Of a stretch of DNA of 64,000 nt, positions 9,052 through 17,464 are shown one piece after another. The notes under the pieces are model-generated. The model did not search any database, was not told the DNA's origin, and was given only the letters and a program-made list of their open reading frames with translations. A program made the position numbers and the translations under genes. This DNA comes from Amycolatopsis sp. GM8. GTDB taxonomy: Bacteria > Actinomycetota > Actinomycetes > Mycobacteriales > Pseudonocardiaceae. Numbering within the stretch: the first letter of the stretch is position 1; every line of letters begins with the position of its first letter. Where the stretch lies: assembly GCF_021653975.1 (NCBI RefSeq), contig NZ_JAJKFK010000004.1, positions 494,936 to 558,935 of the forward strand, in the 5' to 3' direction.

Positions 9052-10079
9052 CGGACGTCGCCGCCGACACCGAGCGGCTGGACTACGCGCGGGCCGCGGT
9101 CGAGCACGCTTACGACGAGGGCTGGACCGATGGGCTGCCGATCGTGCCGGCGACGGCCGGGCTGGTCGAGGAGTTCCTCGCCGCCACGCCGCGTCCGCCG
9201 GAAGAGGTGATCGCCGCCGCGCCGCAGCTGGACCGGGAGTGCACCGTCGAGCAGGCCGCGGTGAACGCCGCGATGGCCGGCTGCCGCCCGGAGTACTTCC
9301 CGGTGGTGCTGGCCGCGTGGGACGCGCTGATGGCGCAGCCGGTGGTCACCGGCGGCGGCTGGCAGAGCACGAGTGGCCCGGCGCCGCTGATCATCGTCAA
9401 CGGCCCGATTCGCGCGGAGCTGGGCATCAACTCGACCGGCGGTGTGCTCGGGCCCGGTTTCCGCGCCAACGCGACGATCGCCCGGTCGATCGGGCTGGTG
9501 GTGCGCAACGTTCTCGGTATCCGGCCGCACGAACTGGAGCAGGCGACGCAGGGGCTCCCCGGGCGCTGGACGTTGTGCGTCGGGGAGAACGAGGAAGAGA
9601 GCCCGTGGGAACCGCTGTCGGTCGAGCTGGGGCTGGCGCCCGGGACCAACGCGGTGTCGGCGTTGTTGCTGCGGACCTGTGAGTTCGTGGACAACCGGCA
9701 CACCACGGATCCCGAAGAGTTGCTGTGGGATTTCTGTGACACGGCGGCCAGGACGGGTACGGCGATCGGGCGATTCTCGTCGGCCGGGCTCGTGCTGGGC
9801 GTGGAGCACGCGCAACTGTTCGCCGGCAACGGGTTCTCGAAGGCCGACGTCCAGCAGTGGCTGTACGACCACGCGATCCGCAGCCACGCCGATCTCGAAC
9901 GCGCCGGCAAGGGCCTCGAGGACCGCGACGCGCCCGGCATCGACGAGTACGGCCTGCACATGACGCCGAGCCCCGAGCAGATCCCGGTCATCGTCGCGGG
10001 CGCCCGCAACGCCGCGATGTCCATGGTGGTCCGCCCCTTCGGCTTCCGCGGCTGGACCCGCACCGCCCACCCCCTCTGA
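9048..10079 (+). CDS. Conserved protein of unknown function, UGSC partner
   Basis: 343 residues, starting in the ATGA overlap with the UGSC gene. I do not recognise a characterised family. Visible features: an N-terminal EGWTDGLPIVPAT block, a conserved-looking cysteine pair in LDRECT and AMAGCRPEY (Cys65, Cys79), a glycine-rich INSTGGVLGPG segment (about residues 133-143), a second half with GENEEESPWEP, and a Cys in LRTCEFVD. There is no signal peptide or membrane segment, so it is cytosolic. Tight coupling to the UGSC protein suggests one enzyme or a redox pair. The gene ends at the start of a 21-bp-periodic repeat array. Confidence 0.8.
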   Translation: MTDVAADTERLDYARAAVEHAYDEGWTDGLPIVPATAGLVEEFLAATPRPPEEVIAAAPQLDRECTVEQAAVNAAMAGCRPEYFPVVLAAWDALMAQPVVTGGGWQSTSGPAPLIIVNGPIRAELGINSTGGVLGPGFRANATIARSIGLVVRNVLGIRPHELEQATQGLPGRWTLCVGENEEESPWEPLSVELGLAPGTNAVSALLLRTCEFVDNRHTTDPEELLWDFCDTAARTGTAIGRFSSAGLVLGVEHAQLFAGNGFSKADVQQWLYDHAIRSHADLERAGKGLEDRDAPGIDEYGLHMTPSPEQIPVIVAGARNAAMSMVVRPFGFRGWTRTAHPL

Positions 10080-10081
10080 CG

Positions 10082-10224
10082 CGAGTCGTACCTTCGCGAC
10101 GCCGAGTCCGACGCTCGCGACCGCGAGTCCGACGTTCAAGACGCCGAGTCCGACATTTGGGCTGGCGTGACTGTCGAACTCGCTGTCGCCAATGTCGGAC
10201 TCGGCGTTCTCGGTGTCGGACTCG
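10082..10224. repeat. 21-bp-periodic repeat array, direct then inverted units
   Basis: Four direct units start exactly 21 bp apart (10082, 10103, 10124, 10145), each beginning CGAGTC and most CGAGTCCGAC. Three inverted units (GTCGGACTCG or GTCGAACTCG) start at 10173, 10194 and 10215, again 21 bp apart. The whole can fold into a long stem or cruciform. It fills the gap between two convergent genes, 2 bp after one stop and 5 bp before the other, so a bidirectional terminator or insulator is possible. A related array lies at 51755-51828. Confidence 0.85.
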
Positions 10225-10229
10225 CGGGG

Positions 10230-11141
10230 TCAGGGCGCGGGGTCCAGGGGGATGAGGGGGGCTGGGCCGGCCAGGTCCGAGGGCGCGGCGGGGGCGTAGG
10301 CGAAGTTCTTGGCGCGGGCGCCGCCGTCGACGACGAAGTCGCAGCCGGTGATGAGCCGGGCGTAGTCCGAGCACATCCACGCCACGCAGTGCCCGATGTC
10401 GGTCGGCGTACCCGTCGTGCCCATGGGCACCAGCGGCATCCGGTCCCCCGACCACCGCGACGGCCGGCGCCACGGCTCCTCGCCGGTCGCGCCACCGAGA
10501 CCACCCGGGCGCGGGCGGTCCAGCACGCCGCCCGGGCCCTGCGACGCGATCAGGTCCGGGTTGTCCGGGGTCGGCGCTGTCGGGGTGAAGCTGTTGACCC
10601 GGATCCCGTACGGCGCCAGGTCCATCGCCGCGGCCCGCACGAAGTTGTTGACCCCGCCCTTGTGGAACGCGTAGGCGATCACACCGGCTGTGCCCGACCA
10701 GCCGTTGGACGACGAGATCGCCACGATCGACCCGCGGATCCCGCGCTCGGCCATGTGCCGGCCGACATACTTGGTGTTGAGGAAGTTCCCCATCGCCGCG
10801 ACCTGCACCGCGCGCGAGAAGAACTCGGCGCTCTCGTCCAGCACGCCACGCCCGCCGAGCACGGCCGCGTTGTTCACGAGAATGTCGATCTGCCCGAAGG
10901 TCTCGATCACAGTGTCCAAATAGGACAGTACCTGCCGCTCGTCGGTGACGTCGCCGGGGATCGCGACCGCGGTGCCGCCGTTGCGTTCGATCCGCTCGAC
11001 CGATTTCTTCGCGGCGGTGGCGTCGAGGTCGTTGCAGGCGACCTTCGCCCCGTAACGGGCCAGCGCGAGCGAAATCCCGCTGCCGATGTTCGGCCCCGCC
11101 CCGGTGACCACGGCAACCTTGCCCTCGAGAGAGATGTCCAT
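10230..11141 (-). CDS. SDR family oxidoreductase with long substrate loop
   Basis: 303 residues from the ATG at 11141, behind AAGGGGCAGG. Rossmann motif TGAGPNIGSG (TGxxxGxG), NNAAVLGG, catalytic Ser in AISSSNG and the YxxxK pair in AYAFHKGG. It uses NAD(P) to oxidise or reduce an alcohol/ketone. The loop after VNSFTPTAPTP is about 40 residues longer than in a common SDR and is Arg/Gly/Pro-rich, and there is a C-terminal extension of about 25 residues. It starts 8 bp after the stop of the ABC ATPase gene and so belongs to the transporter operon. The substrate is unknown. Confidence 0.85.
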   Translation of the reverse strand: MDISLEGKVAVVTGAGPNIGSGISLALARYGAKVACNDLDATAAKKSVERIERNGGTAVAIPGDVTDERQVLSYLDTVIETFGQIDILVNNAAVLGGRGVLDESAEFFSRAVQVAAMGNFLNTKYVGRHMAERGIRGSIVAISSSNGWSGTAGVIAYAFHKGGVNNFVRAAAMDLAPYGIRVNSFTPTAPTPDNPDLIASQGPGGVLDRPRPGGLGGATGEEPWRRPSRWSGDRMPLVPMGTTGTPTDIGHCVAWMCSDYARLITGCDFVVDGGARAKNFAYAPAAPSDLAGPAPLIPLDPAP

Positions 11142-11149
11142 CCTGCCCC

Positions 11150-12124
11150 TTAGCTGTTGTTTGCCAACGGGAAATGACACGCGACCTGGTGCCCCGGCGC
11201 CAGCTCCCGCAGCTGCGGTGCGTCGGTCGCGCAGCGGTCCTGGGCGAACGGGCACCGGGTGCGGAACCGGCAGCCGCTCGGCGGTGAGATCGGCGACGGC
11301 GGCTCGCCCTCGAGCGTCACCTTTTCCGTGCTGTGCCGGGCGCCCGGGTCGAGCTTCGGGATCGACGACAGCAGCGCGACCGTGTACGGGTGCATCGGCG
11401 CCCGATACAACGCCTCGGCGGGCCCGATCTCGCACAGCTGCCCGAGGTGCATCACCGCGACCCGGTCGCTGACCTGTTTCACCAGCGCCAGGTCGTGCGA
11501 GATGAACAGGTACGACAGGCCCAGCTCCCGGCGCAACCGCTCGAACAGGTTCAGCACCTGCGCCTGGATCAGCACGTCCAAAGAGGACACCGCCTCGTCG
11601 CAGACCACGAGTGCCGGGTCGAGCGCGATGGCGCGGGCGATCGCGACCCGCTGGCATTGCCCGCCGGACAGTTCGTGCGGTCGCCGCCGCGCATAGGTGT
11701 CCGGGTTGAGGCCCACCAGGTCCAGCAGCTCCCGCACGCGCGAGTCCCGGTTGGGCGCGCGGTAGCCGATGAGCGGTTCCTCGACGATCTCCGACACCCG
11801 CCAACGCGGGTTCAGCGAGCCGTACGGATCCTGGAACACCATCTGCAGCTGCCGCCGCGCCTGGGTCAGCGCGCGGCTGCGATGGCGCATCAGGTCCTGG
11901 CCGAGAAAGTGCACCTCACCCGACTTCGGCCGGGGCGCCTGCAGGATCGATCTGGCCAAAGTGGACTTTCCCGAACCGGTCTCCCCCACCACACCGAGGG
12001 TTTCACCCTTCTCCAGATCGAAGGACACATCGGACACCGCGTGCACGACACCGCCCTTGACCCCACCGCGCCCGCGCGCGGTGAACTCCTGGACGACGTT
12101 GCGGACGCTCAGCAGCACGCTCAT
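11150..12124 (-). CDS. dppF: Peptide/oligopeptide-type ABC transporter ATP-binding protein (DppF/OppF-like)
   Basis: 324 residues, starting in an ATGA overlap with the previous gene. Walker A is GETGSGKST, the signature is LSGGQCQRVAIARA, Walker B is ALVVCDEAVSSLD and the switch is ISHDLA. The C-terminal region with CRFRTRCPFAQDRC is the cysteine-rich oligopeptide-transporter extension. It powers uptake through the DppB/DppC channel together with the second ATPase. The substrate could be a peptide, opine or another organic solute; the catabolic context suggests the latter. Confidence 0.9.
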   Translation of the reverse strand: MSVLLSVRNVVQEFTARGRGGVKGGVVHAVSDVSFDLEKGETLGVVGETGSGKSTLARSILQAPRPKSGEVHFLGQDLMRHRSRALTQARRQLQMVFQDPYGSLNPRWRVSEIVEEPLIGYRAPNRDSRVRELLDLVGLNPDTYARRRPHELSGGQCQRVAIARAIALDPALVVCDEAVSSLDVLIQAQVLNLFERLRRELGLSYLFISHDLALVKQVSDRVAVMHLGQLCEIGPAEALYRAPMHPYTVALLSSIPKLDPGARHSTEKVTLEGEPPSPISPPSGCRFRTRCPFAQDRCATDAPQLRELAPGHQVACHFPLANNS

Positions 12125-13143
12125 GACGAAACCCCACACGGGTGCCAGCAGGCCCACCAGTGCCCGGGCTCGTGTTCGGCGAACGGCGGGATCTGCACGT
12201 GACACTCGTCCGTCGCACGGGAACAGCGCGGCGCGAACGGGCACCCCGGCGGAAGCCGGGTGAGATCCGGCGGTTGCCCCGGTGTCACGGGAAGTTCCGC
12301 GTGCGGCGGCCGTTCCAGCCGCGGGATCGCGCCCAGCAACGCTTCCGTGTAAGGCATCCGGACCCGCGCGAACAGCGTGCTCGCGGGCGCGTACTCCACC
12401 GCCCGGCCCGCGTACATCACCACCACGTCGTCGGCGTAGCTCGCGGCCAGCCCGAGATCGTGGCTGATCAGCACGATCGCGGTGCCGAGCCGTTCCTGCA
12501 GTTCCGCCAGCAGCCGCATGATCTGCGCCTGCGTGGTCACGTCGAGCGCCGTGGTCGCCTCGTCGGCGATCAGCAGCTTCGGCTCCCCCGCGAGCGCGAT
12601 CGCGATCATCACACGCTGCCGCATCCCGCCGGAGAGCTGGTGCGGGTACTCGTGGAACCGCCGCGCCGGCGCGGGCAGCCGCACCAGCCGCAGCAGTTCC
12701 ATGGCCCGTTCGTGCGCGGCCTTGCGGTCCACTTTTCCGTGTGCCCGCACGGCTTCGGTGATCTGCACGCCGATCCGCATGGTCGGGTTCAGCGAGCGCG
12801 ACGGGTCCTGGAAGACCATCGCGATATCGGCGCCGCGGATCCGGCGCATCTGCCGGTCCGACCGGCCGAGGAGTTCCCTCCCGTCGAACCGGGCCGAGCC
12901 GGTGACCGTCGCGGTCGGCGGCAGCAGGCCCATCAGCGCGCGGGAGCTGACACTCTTGCCCGAGCCGGATTCGCCGATGACGGCGAGTGTCCGCCCGGCG
13001 CACAGCCGGTAGGACAACCCGTTCACGGCGTGCACACGGCGCCCGCGCCCGGTGAACCGCACCCGCAGGTCCTCGACCTCCAGCAGCGGCTCCGCCGGTC
13101 CACTTCGGACGGACACGGCCTGCGCGGCTTCTTCGATACTCAT
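12121..13143 (-). CDS. dppD: Peptide/oligopeptide-type ABC transporter ATP-binding protein (DppD/OppD-like)
   Basis: 340 residues. Walker A GESGSGKSV, signature LSGGMRQRVMIAIALA, Walker B LLIADEATTALD, switch ISHDLGLA. The C-terminal CPFAPRCSRATDEC matches the oligopeptide ATPase extension. It overlaps its neighbours on both sides by ATGA, so all four transporter genes are translationally coupled. It pairs with the DppF-like ATPase below the membrane. Confidence 0.9.
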   Translation of the reverse strand: MSIEEAAQAVSVRSGPAEPLLEVEDLRVRFTGRGRRVHAVNGLSYRLCAGRTLAVIGESGSGKSVSSRALMGLLPPTATVTGSARFDGRELLGRSDRQMRRIRGADIAMVFQDPSRSLNPTMRIGVQITEAVRAHGKVDRKAAHERAMELLRLVRLPAPARRFHEYPHQLSGGMRQRVMIAIALAGEPKLLIADEATTALDVTTQAQIMRLLAELQERLGTAIVLISHDLGLAASYADDVVVMYAGRAVEYAPASTLFARVRMPYTEALLGAIPRLERPPHAELPVTPGQPPDLTRLPPGCPFAPRCSRATDECHVQIPPFAEHEPGHWWACWHPCGVSS

Positions 13144-14012
13144 CGGCCACTCCAGCGCGAACGCAGCGTCTCGCCCAGCAGGTTGAATCCCAGCACGGTC
13201 AGGAAGAGCGCGAGGCACGGCCAGACCACGAGCATCGGCGTCGCCGACAGGCTCTGCTGCCCCTGCGAGATCATGTTGCCCCAGCTCGGCGCGGGCGGCG
13301 GGATACCGAGGCCGAGGAAACTCAGCGCGCCTTCGATGACGATCACGATGCCCATCCCCAGCATCGAGAACGTCACCAGCTGCGGCACGATGTTCGGCGC
13401 GATGTGCCGGAACAGCATCCGCGAAGTCCTTGTCCCGCACAGGTCCGCGGCCACCATGAACGGCTGTTCCCGCAGCCGCAGGGTCGCCGCCCGCGAGATC
13501 CGGGCGAACGCCGGGATCGAGAAGAACGCGAGCGCGAAGATCGTGTTGAGCTGGCTGGGCCCGAGGCTCTGCGCGACGGCCAGGGTCAGCACGAGCGACG
13601 GGAACGCGATCAGCACGTCGAGCACGCGCATGATCACCGCGTCCAGCGCGCCGCCCAGGTAGGCGCTGACCGCGCCGAGGGTGCCGCCGATGAACAGGCC
13701 CAGCAGGTTCACCGACACGCCGACGATGAGCGAGGACCGGCCGCCGTAGAGCAGCCGCGACCACACGTCGTTGCCGTTCGGGTCGGTGCCCAGCAGGTGG
13801 CCCGGGGACAGCGCGGGCAGGTTCGACGAGAGCACGTCGCCGCCGGTCGGGTCCGGCACCGAACCGATCAGCGGCCACAGGAAGCAGCCGCCGATCACCA
13901 GCACCAGCAGCACGATCGGGAAGACGAGTTCGAGATGCCGCAGCCACCCCCGGCCGAACCCGCTGTCCTCGGACAGCAGCACACCAGAGGCGCCGGCCTC
14001 AACTGTCGCCAT
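13140..14012 (-). CDS. dppC: ABC transporter permease (DppC/OppC-like)
   Basis: 290 residues with about six membrane segments, the first at about residues 29-52. The LLGTDPNGNDVWSRLLYGGR block and the EAA-loop-like region of binding-protein-dependent permeases identify the DppC family. It forms the inner-membrane channel with DppB. The start overlaps the dppB-like gene by 14 bp. Confidence 0.9.
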   Translation of the reverse strand: MATVEAGASGVLLSEDSGFGRGWLRHLELVFPIVLLVLVIGGCFLWPLIGSVPDPTGGDVLSSNLPALSPGHLLGTDPNGNDVWSRLLYGGRSSLIVGVSVNLLGLFIGGTLGAVSAYLGGALDAVIMRVLDVLIAFPSLVLTLAVAQSLGPSQLNTIFALAFFSIPAFARISRAATLRLREQPFMVAADLCGTRTSRMLFRHIAPNIVPQLVTFSMLGMGIVIVIEGALSFLGLGIPPPAPSWGNMISQGQQSLSATPMLVVWPCLALFLTVLGFNLLGETLRSRWSGR

Positions 14013-15003
14013 AGCGGATCCTCGGGTCGAGTACGGCGTAGAGCAGGTCGGTGACGAGGTTGGCGAGCACCGCGACGATCGCGAACACCACCACGCAGGC
14101 CTGCACCACCACGTAGTCGCGGGTGTTGATCGCCTGCAGCAGGAGCTGCCCGATGCCCGGCAGCGCGAAGATCTGCTCGATGATCACGGTCGCGCCGATC
14201 AGCGTGCCCAGGTTCAGGCCCACCACGGTGATCAGCCCGAACGAGGAGTTGCGGAACGCGTGCCGCAGCAGCACCTGCCACGGCCCGATGCCTTTGGCCC
14301 GCGCGGTCGTGATGTAGTCCTCGCCCTGCAGCTGGTCGACGAGATCGCTGCGCAGGAACCGGGTGTAGAAGCAGAACAGCGGGAACGCGATCGCGAGCGC
14401 GGGCAGGAACAGCGACCGCAGGTTCTCCCCCAGCCCCTGGCTGACCGGCACGTACCCGATCGCCGGGAACACGGTCAGCCGCACCGCGAACAGCAGCACC
14501 AGCAGCAGCGCGAACACATAGTTCGCGACCGACAGCCCGGTGATGGAGACGAGCATGCTGACCCGGTCGAGGAGCTTGTTCGGCTTGTAGGCGGCGAGCA
14601 GCGCGACCGGGATCGCGAGCCCGAGCGAGATCACGAAGGCCAGGCCCACCAGCTCGCCGCTGACCGCCAGCCGCGCGCCGAGCTCGCCGGTCACCGGCTG
14701 TCCGCTCACCAGCGAGTTGCCGAGATCGCCCTGGACCGCGCCGGCCAGCCAGTTCAGGTACCGCAGGACGGCGGGCTGGTCGAGGCCCATCTGGTGGTTC
14801 AGCGCGTCGATCTGCTGCGGGGTCGCCTCGGGACCGAGCAGGAGCTGCGCGGCGTTGCCGGGGATCAGGCTCAGCACCGCGAAGGTGAGGATGCTGACGC
14901 CGAGCACGATCGGGATCGCCATCAGCAGCCGCCGCCCGATCAGCCGCAGGCTCGGCGAACGCAGCACGTGCGTGACCGCGCTGGGGGCTTCGACCGCGGT
15001 CAT
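13999..15003 (-). CDS. dppB: ABC transporter permease (DppB/OppB-like)
   Basis: 334 residues with six membrane segments; the first (IGRRLLMAIPIVLGVSIL) begins near residue 23. LNHQMGLDQPAVLRYLNWL and the later DYITTARAKG loop are typical of DppB. It is the first gene of the transporter operon (dppB-C-D-F then SDR), behind GGGAGGGATCGG. No solute-binding-protein gene accompanies the set. It begins 38 bp after the end of an NDMA-type alcohol dehydrogenase gene and could be read through from it. Confidence 0.9.
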   Translation of the reverse strand: MTAVEAPSAVTHVLRSPSLRLIGRRLLMAIPIVLGVSILTFAVLSLIPGNAAQLLLGPEATPQQIDALNHQMGLDQPAVLRYLNWLAGAVQGDLGNSLVSGQPVTGELGARLAVSGELVGLAFVISLGLAIPVALLAAYKPNKLLDRVSMLVSITGLSVANYVFALLLVLLFAVRLTVFPAIGYVPVSQGLGENLRSLFLPALAIAFPLFCFYTRFLRSDLVDQLQGEDYITTARAKGIGPWQVLLRHAFRNSSFGLITVVGLNLGTLIGATVIIEQIFALPGIGQLLLQAINTRDYVVVQACVVVFAIVAVLANLVTDLLYAVLDPRIRYGDS

Positions 15004-15041
15004 CCGATCCCTCCCATGTGGACTCCGTTGTCTACTGTGGA

Positions 15042-16160
15042 CTAGTACTCGTGGATGATCACGCCGCGGATGTTCTTGCCGTCGAGCATGTCCTGGTAAC
15101 CCTGGTTGACCTCCTCCAGGCGGTACTTGCGGGTGACGAGCTCGTCCAGCTTCAAGTCACCGGCGCGGTAGAGGTCCAGCAGCCGCGGCACGTCGTAGAG
15201 CGGGTTGCTGTCGCCGAACAGCGCGCCCCGGATCTGCCGCTGGTACCCGATCAGCATGCCGCCGGGGAAGTGGATCGGGTGCTCGCCGAGCTTCCCGACC
15301 GCGGTGATGGTGACCTTGCCGGTCTTGCCAGTGATCCGCACCGCGGAGTTCACGATTTCCTCGGTGAGCACGCCCGGCGTGCAGATCGCGCGGTCGGCCA
15401 GCTGACCCCAGGTGGTCTGGACCACAAACTCGTGGGCCGTCTCGGCGTCGGCGAACGTGTGCGTCGCACCGAACACCTTCGCCATGTCCCGCTTGAACTC
15501 CACCGGATCCACCACCACCACGTTCTTCGCCCCCGCATACCGCGCACCCTGCACAGCGTTACTACCCACCCCACCCGCGCCGTAGATCACCACGGTCTGT
15601 CCCGCCCGCACCCCGGCGGCGTGCACGGCCGAGCCCCAGCCGGTCGGCACGCCGCAGCCGACGAGCGCCGCGATCTCGAACGGGATGTCGTCGGCCAGCG
15701 GGATGCAGGCCCACTCGGACACCACCGCGTACTGCGAAAAGGTGCCGAGCGTGCAGAACCCCCCGAGATCCTCGCCGTCGAGATGGAAGCGGAACGTGCC
15801 GTCGAGGAACATGCCGGTCCCCGCGTTCAGCCCCTTCTCGCACATGTTCTGGTGACCGGTCGCGCACGGCCGGCAGGCGCCGCAGGCGGGGATGTAGGAG
15901 CAGACGATCCGGTCGCCCGGCTTGACCCGGCGCACGTGCGGGCCGACCGACTCGACGATCCCGGCGCCCTCGTGCCCCCCGACGACCGGCAGCCGGACGG
16001 GCGCGTCGCCGCGAGTGATGTGGTCGTCGGAGTGGCACAGCCCGGAAGCGGCGAACTGAACCCGGACCTCGTGGTCCTTCGGCTCGTCCAGCCGCAGGTC
16101 GACGATCTCCCACGGAGTGTGGGCCTCGCGGGTGATGGCGGCGCGCGTCGTGATCGGCAT
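15042..16160 (-). CDS. NDMA-dependent alcohol dehydrogenase, copy 1
   Basis: 372 residues. Zinc MDR enzyme with GLCHSDDH (catalytic Cys), GGHEGAG, structural zinc cysteines in ACGACRPCATGHQNMC, and YGAGGVGSNAVQG for NAD. The length and AGAKNVVVVDPVEFKRD identify the TIGR03989 group, whose tightly bound NAD is thought to be recycled by mycofactocin rather than by free NAD. It oxidises an alcohol to the aldehyde. It lies 11 bp after a closely related copy and upstream of the transporter genes. The two copies are most alike at DNA level around 15480-15560. Confidence 0.9.
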   Translation of the reverse strand: MPITTRAAITREAHTPWEIVDLRLDEPKDHEVRVQFAASGLCHSDDHITRGDAPVRLPVVGGHEGAGIVESVGPHVRRVKPGDRIVCSYIPACGACRPCATGHQNMCEKGLNAGTGMFLDGTFRFHLDGEDLGGFCTLGTFSQYAVVSEWACIPLADDIPFEIAALVGCGVPTGWGSAVHAAGVRAGQTVVIYGAGGVGSNAVQGARYAGAKNVVVVDPVEFKRDMAKVFGATHTFADAETAHEFVVQTTWGQLADRAICTPGVLTEEIVNSAVRITGKTGKVTITAVGKLGEHPIHFPGGMLIGYQRQIRGALFGDSNPLYDVPRLLDLYRAGDLKLDELVTRKYRLEEVNQGYQDMLDGKNIRGVIIHEY

Positions 16161-16171
16161 GGCGGGCTCCC

Positions 16172-17284
16172 TCAGTGTTCGTGGACGATGACGCCGCGGA
16201 TGTTCTTGCCGTCGAGCATGTCCCGGTAGCCCTGGTTGACCTCCTCCAGCGGGTACCGCCGGGTGATCAGCTCGTCGAGCTTGAGGTCGCCGGAGCGGTA
16301 GAGGCTCAGCAGCCGCGGCACGTCGTAGAGCGGGTTGCAGGCGCCGAACACCGCGCCCTGCACCCGCCGCTGGTAGCCGATGAGCATGCCGCCGGGGAGA
16401 TCGAGCTGCCCGGGGCCGACCGCGGTGATGGTGACCTTGCCGGACTTGCCGACGACTCCGACCGCGGACGTGATCACCTCGTCGGACAGGACGCCGACGG
16501 TGATCAGCGCGTGGTCGGCCAGCTGACCCCACGTGGTCTGGACCACAAACTCGTGCGCTTCTTCGGCGTCGGCGAACGTGTGCGTCGCGCCGAACACCTT
16601 CGCCATGTCCCGCTTGAACTCCACCGGATCCACCACGACGACGTTCTTCGCCCCGGCATACCGCGCGCCCTGCACGGCGTTACTGCCCACGCCGCCCGCG
16701 CCGTAGACGACGACCGTCTCCCCCGGCCGCACGCCGCCGGCGTAGACCGCCGTACCCCAGCCGGTCGGCACTCCGCAGCTGACCAGGGCCGCGACGTCGA
16801 ACGGGATGTCGTCGGGGATCTTGATGCAGGAGAACTCGTGCAGCACCGCGTACTGCGAGAAGGTGCCGAGCACGCAGAGACCGCCGAAGTCCTCGCCGCC
16901 GGCGTGGAAGCGAAAGGTGCCGTCGGGAAACTCGCCGGTCGAGGCGTTCTTGCCCTCGTCACACATGTTCTGGTGCCCGGTCGAGCAGTATCGGCACTTC
17001 CCGCAGGCAGGAATGAACGAGCACACCACGTGATCGCCCACCGCCACGCGCGTGACATCGGCGCCCACCGCTTCCACCACGCCGGCGCCTTCGTGCCCGC
17101 CGACCACGGGAAACCGCATCCCCGAGTCGCCCTTCTGGATGTGGTCGTCGGAGTGGCACATCCCGGCCGCGTGGAACCGGACGCGCACCTCGTCCGCTTT
17201 CGGTTCGTCCAGCTCGAGGTCGATGATTTCCCAGGGGCGCCGGGGTTCCCGGCAGATCGCGGCGCGCGTGGTGACCATCTGCAT
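16172..17284 (-). CDS. NDMA-dependent alcohol dehydrogenase, copy 2
   Basis: 370 residues; ATG codons at 17284 and 17278 are both possible starts. Same TIGR03989-type features as copy 1: GMCHSDDH, GGHEGAG, ACGKCRYCSTGHQNMC and YGAGGVGSNAVQG. The nucleotide-binding half is nearly identical to copy 1, but the substrate half and the loop around AVGPGQLDLPGGM differ. Two tandem enzymes suggest action on two related alcohols or two steps. It is the first gene of this minus-strand row. A perfect inverted repeat lies about 130 bp upstream. Confidence 0.9.
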   Translation of the reverse strand: MQMVTTRAAICREPRRPWEIIDLELDEPKADEVRVRFHAAGMCHSDDHIQKGDSGMRFPVVGGHEGAGVVEAVGADVTRVAVGDHVVCSFIPACGKCRYCSTGHQNMCDEGKNASTGEFPDGTFRFHAGGEDFGGLCVLGTFSQYAVLHEFSCIKIPDDIPFDVAALVSCGVPTGWGTAVYAGGVRPGETVVVYGAGGVGSNAVQGARYAGAKNVVVVDPVEFKRDMAKVFGATHTFADAEEAHEFVVQTTWGQLADHALITVGVLSDEVITSAVGVVGKSGKVTITAVGPGQLDLPGGMLIGYQRRVQGAVFGACNPLYDVPRLLSLYRSGDLKLDELITRRYPLEEVNQGYRDMLDGKNIRGVIVHEH

Positions 17285-17414
17285 CCCCGTTCTTCGGCAG
17301 TGGCTCCACGATCCGCCGCCGCCGGAGCGGCAGCCAGAGCCATTCCACCGGACGAAAGAGGCGCTGCCCGGCCGTCTTCGCCCGACGGGCCCCTTCCCGC
17401 CGGAAGACAGCTAT

Positions 17415-17436
17415 ATTGCGTGCAGAAGAACGCAAT
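17415..17436. promoter_or_regulatory. Perfect inverted repeat ATTGCGT-N8-ACGCAAT, operator candidate
   Basis: Arms at 17415-17421 and 17430-17436 are exact reverse complements with an 8-bp spacer. The site lies in the control region between the divergent NDMA alcohol dehydrogenase and a small plus-strand gene. The arm spacing suits an IclR- or TetR-type dimer; no such regulator gene is adjacent. Confidence 0.5.
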
Positions 17437-17464
17437 CTGAACTTGGCGTGTCGTGGGGTGGGGA

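Noticed and set aside
10082..10224. CRISPR array
   Set aside because: Units are 21 bp with no unique spacers, they invert halfway, and no cas genes are present.
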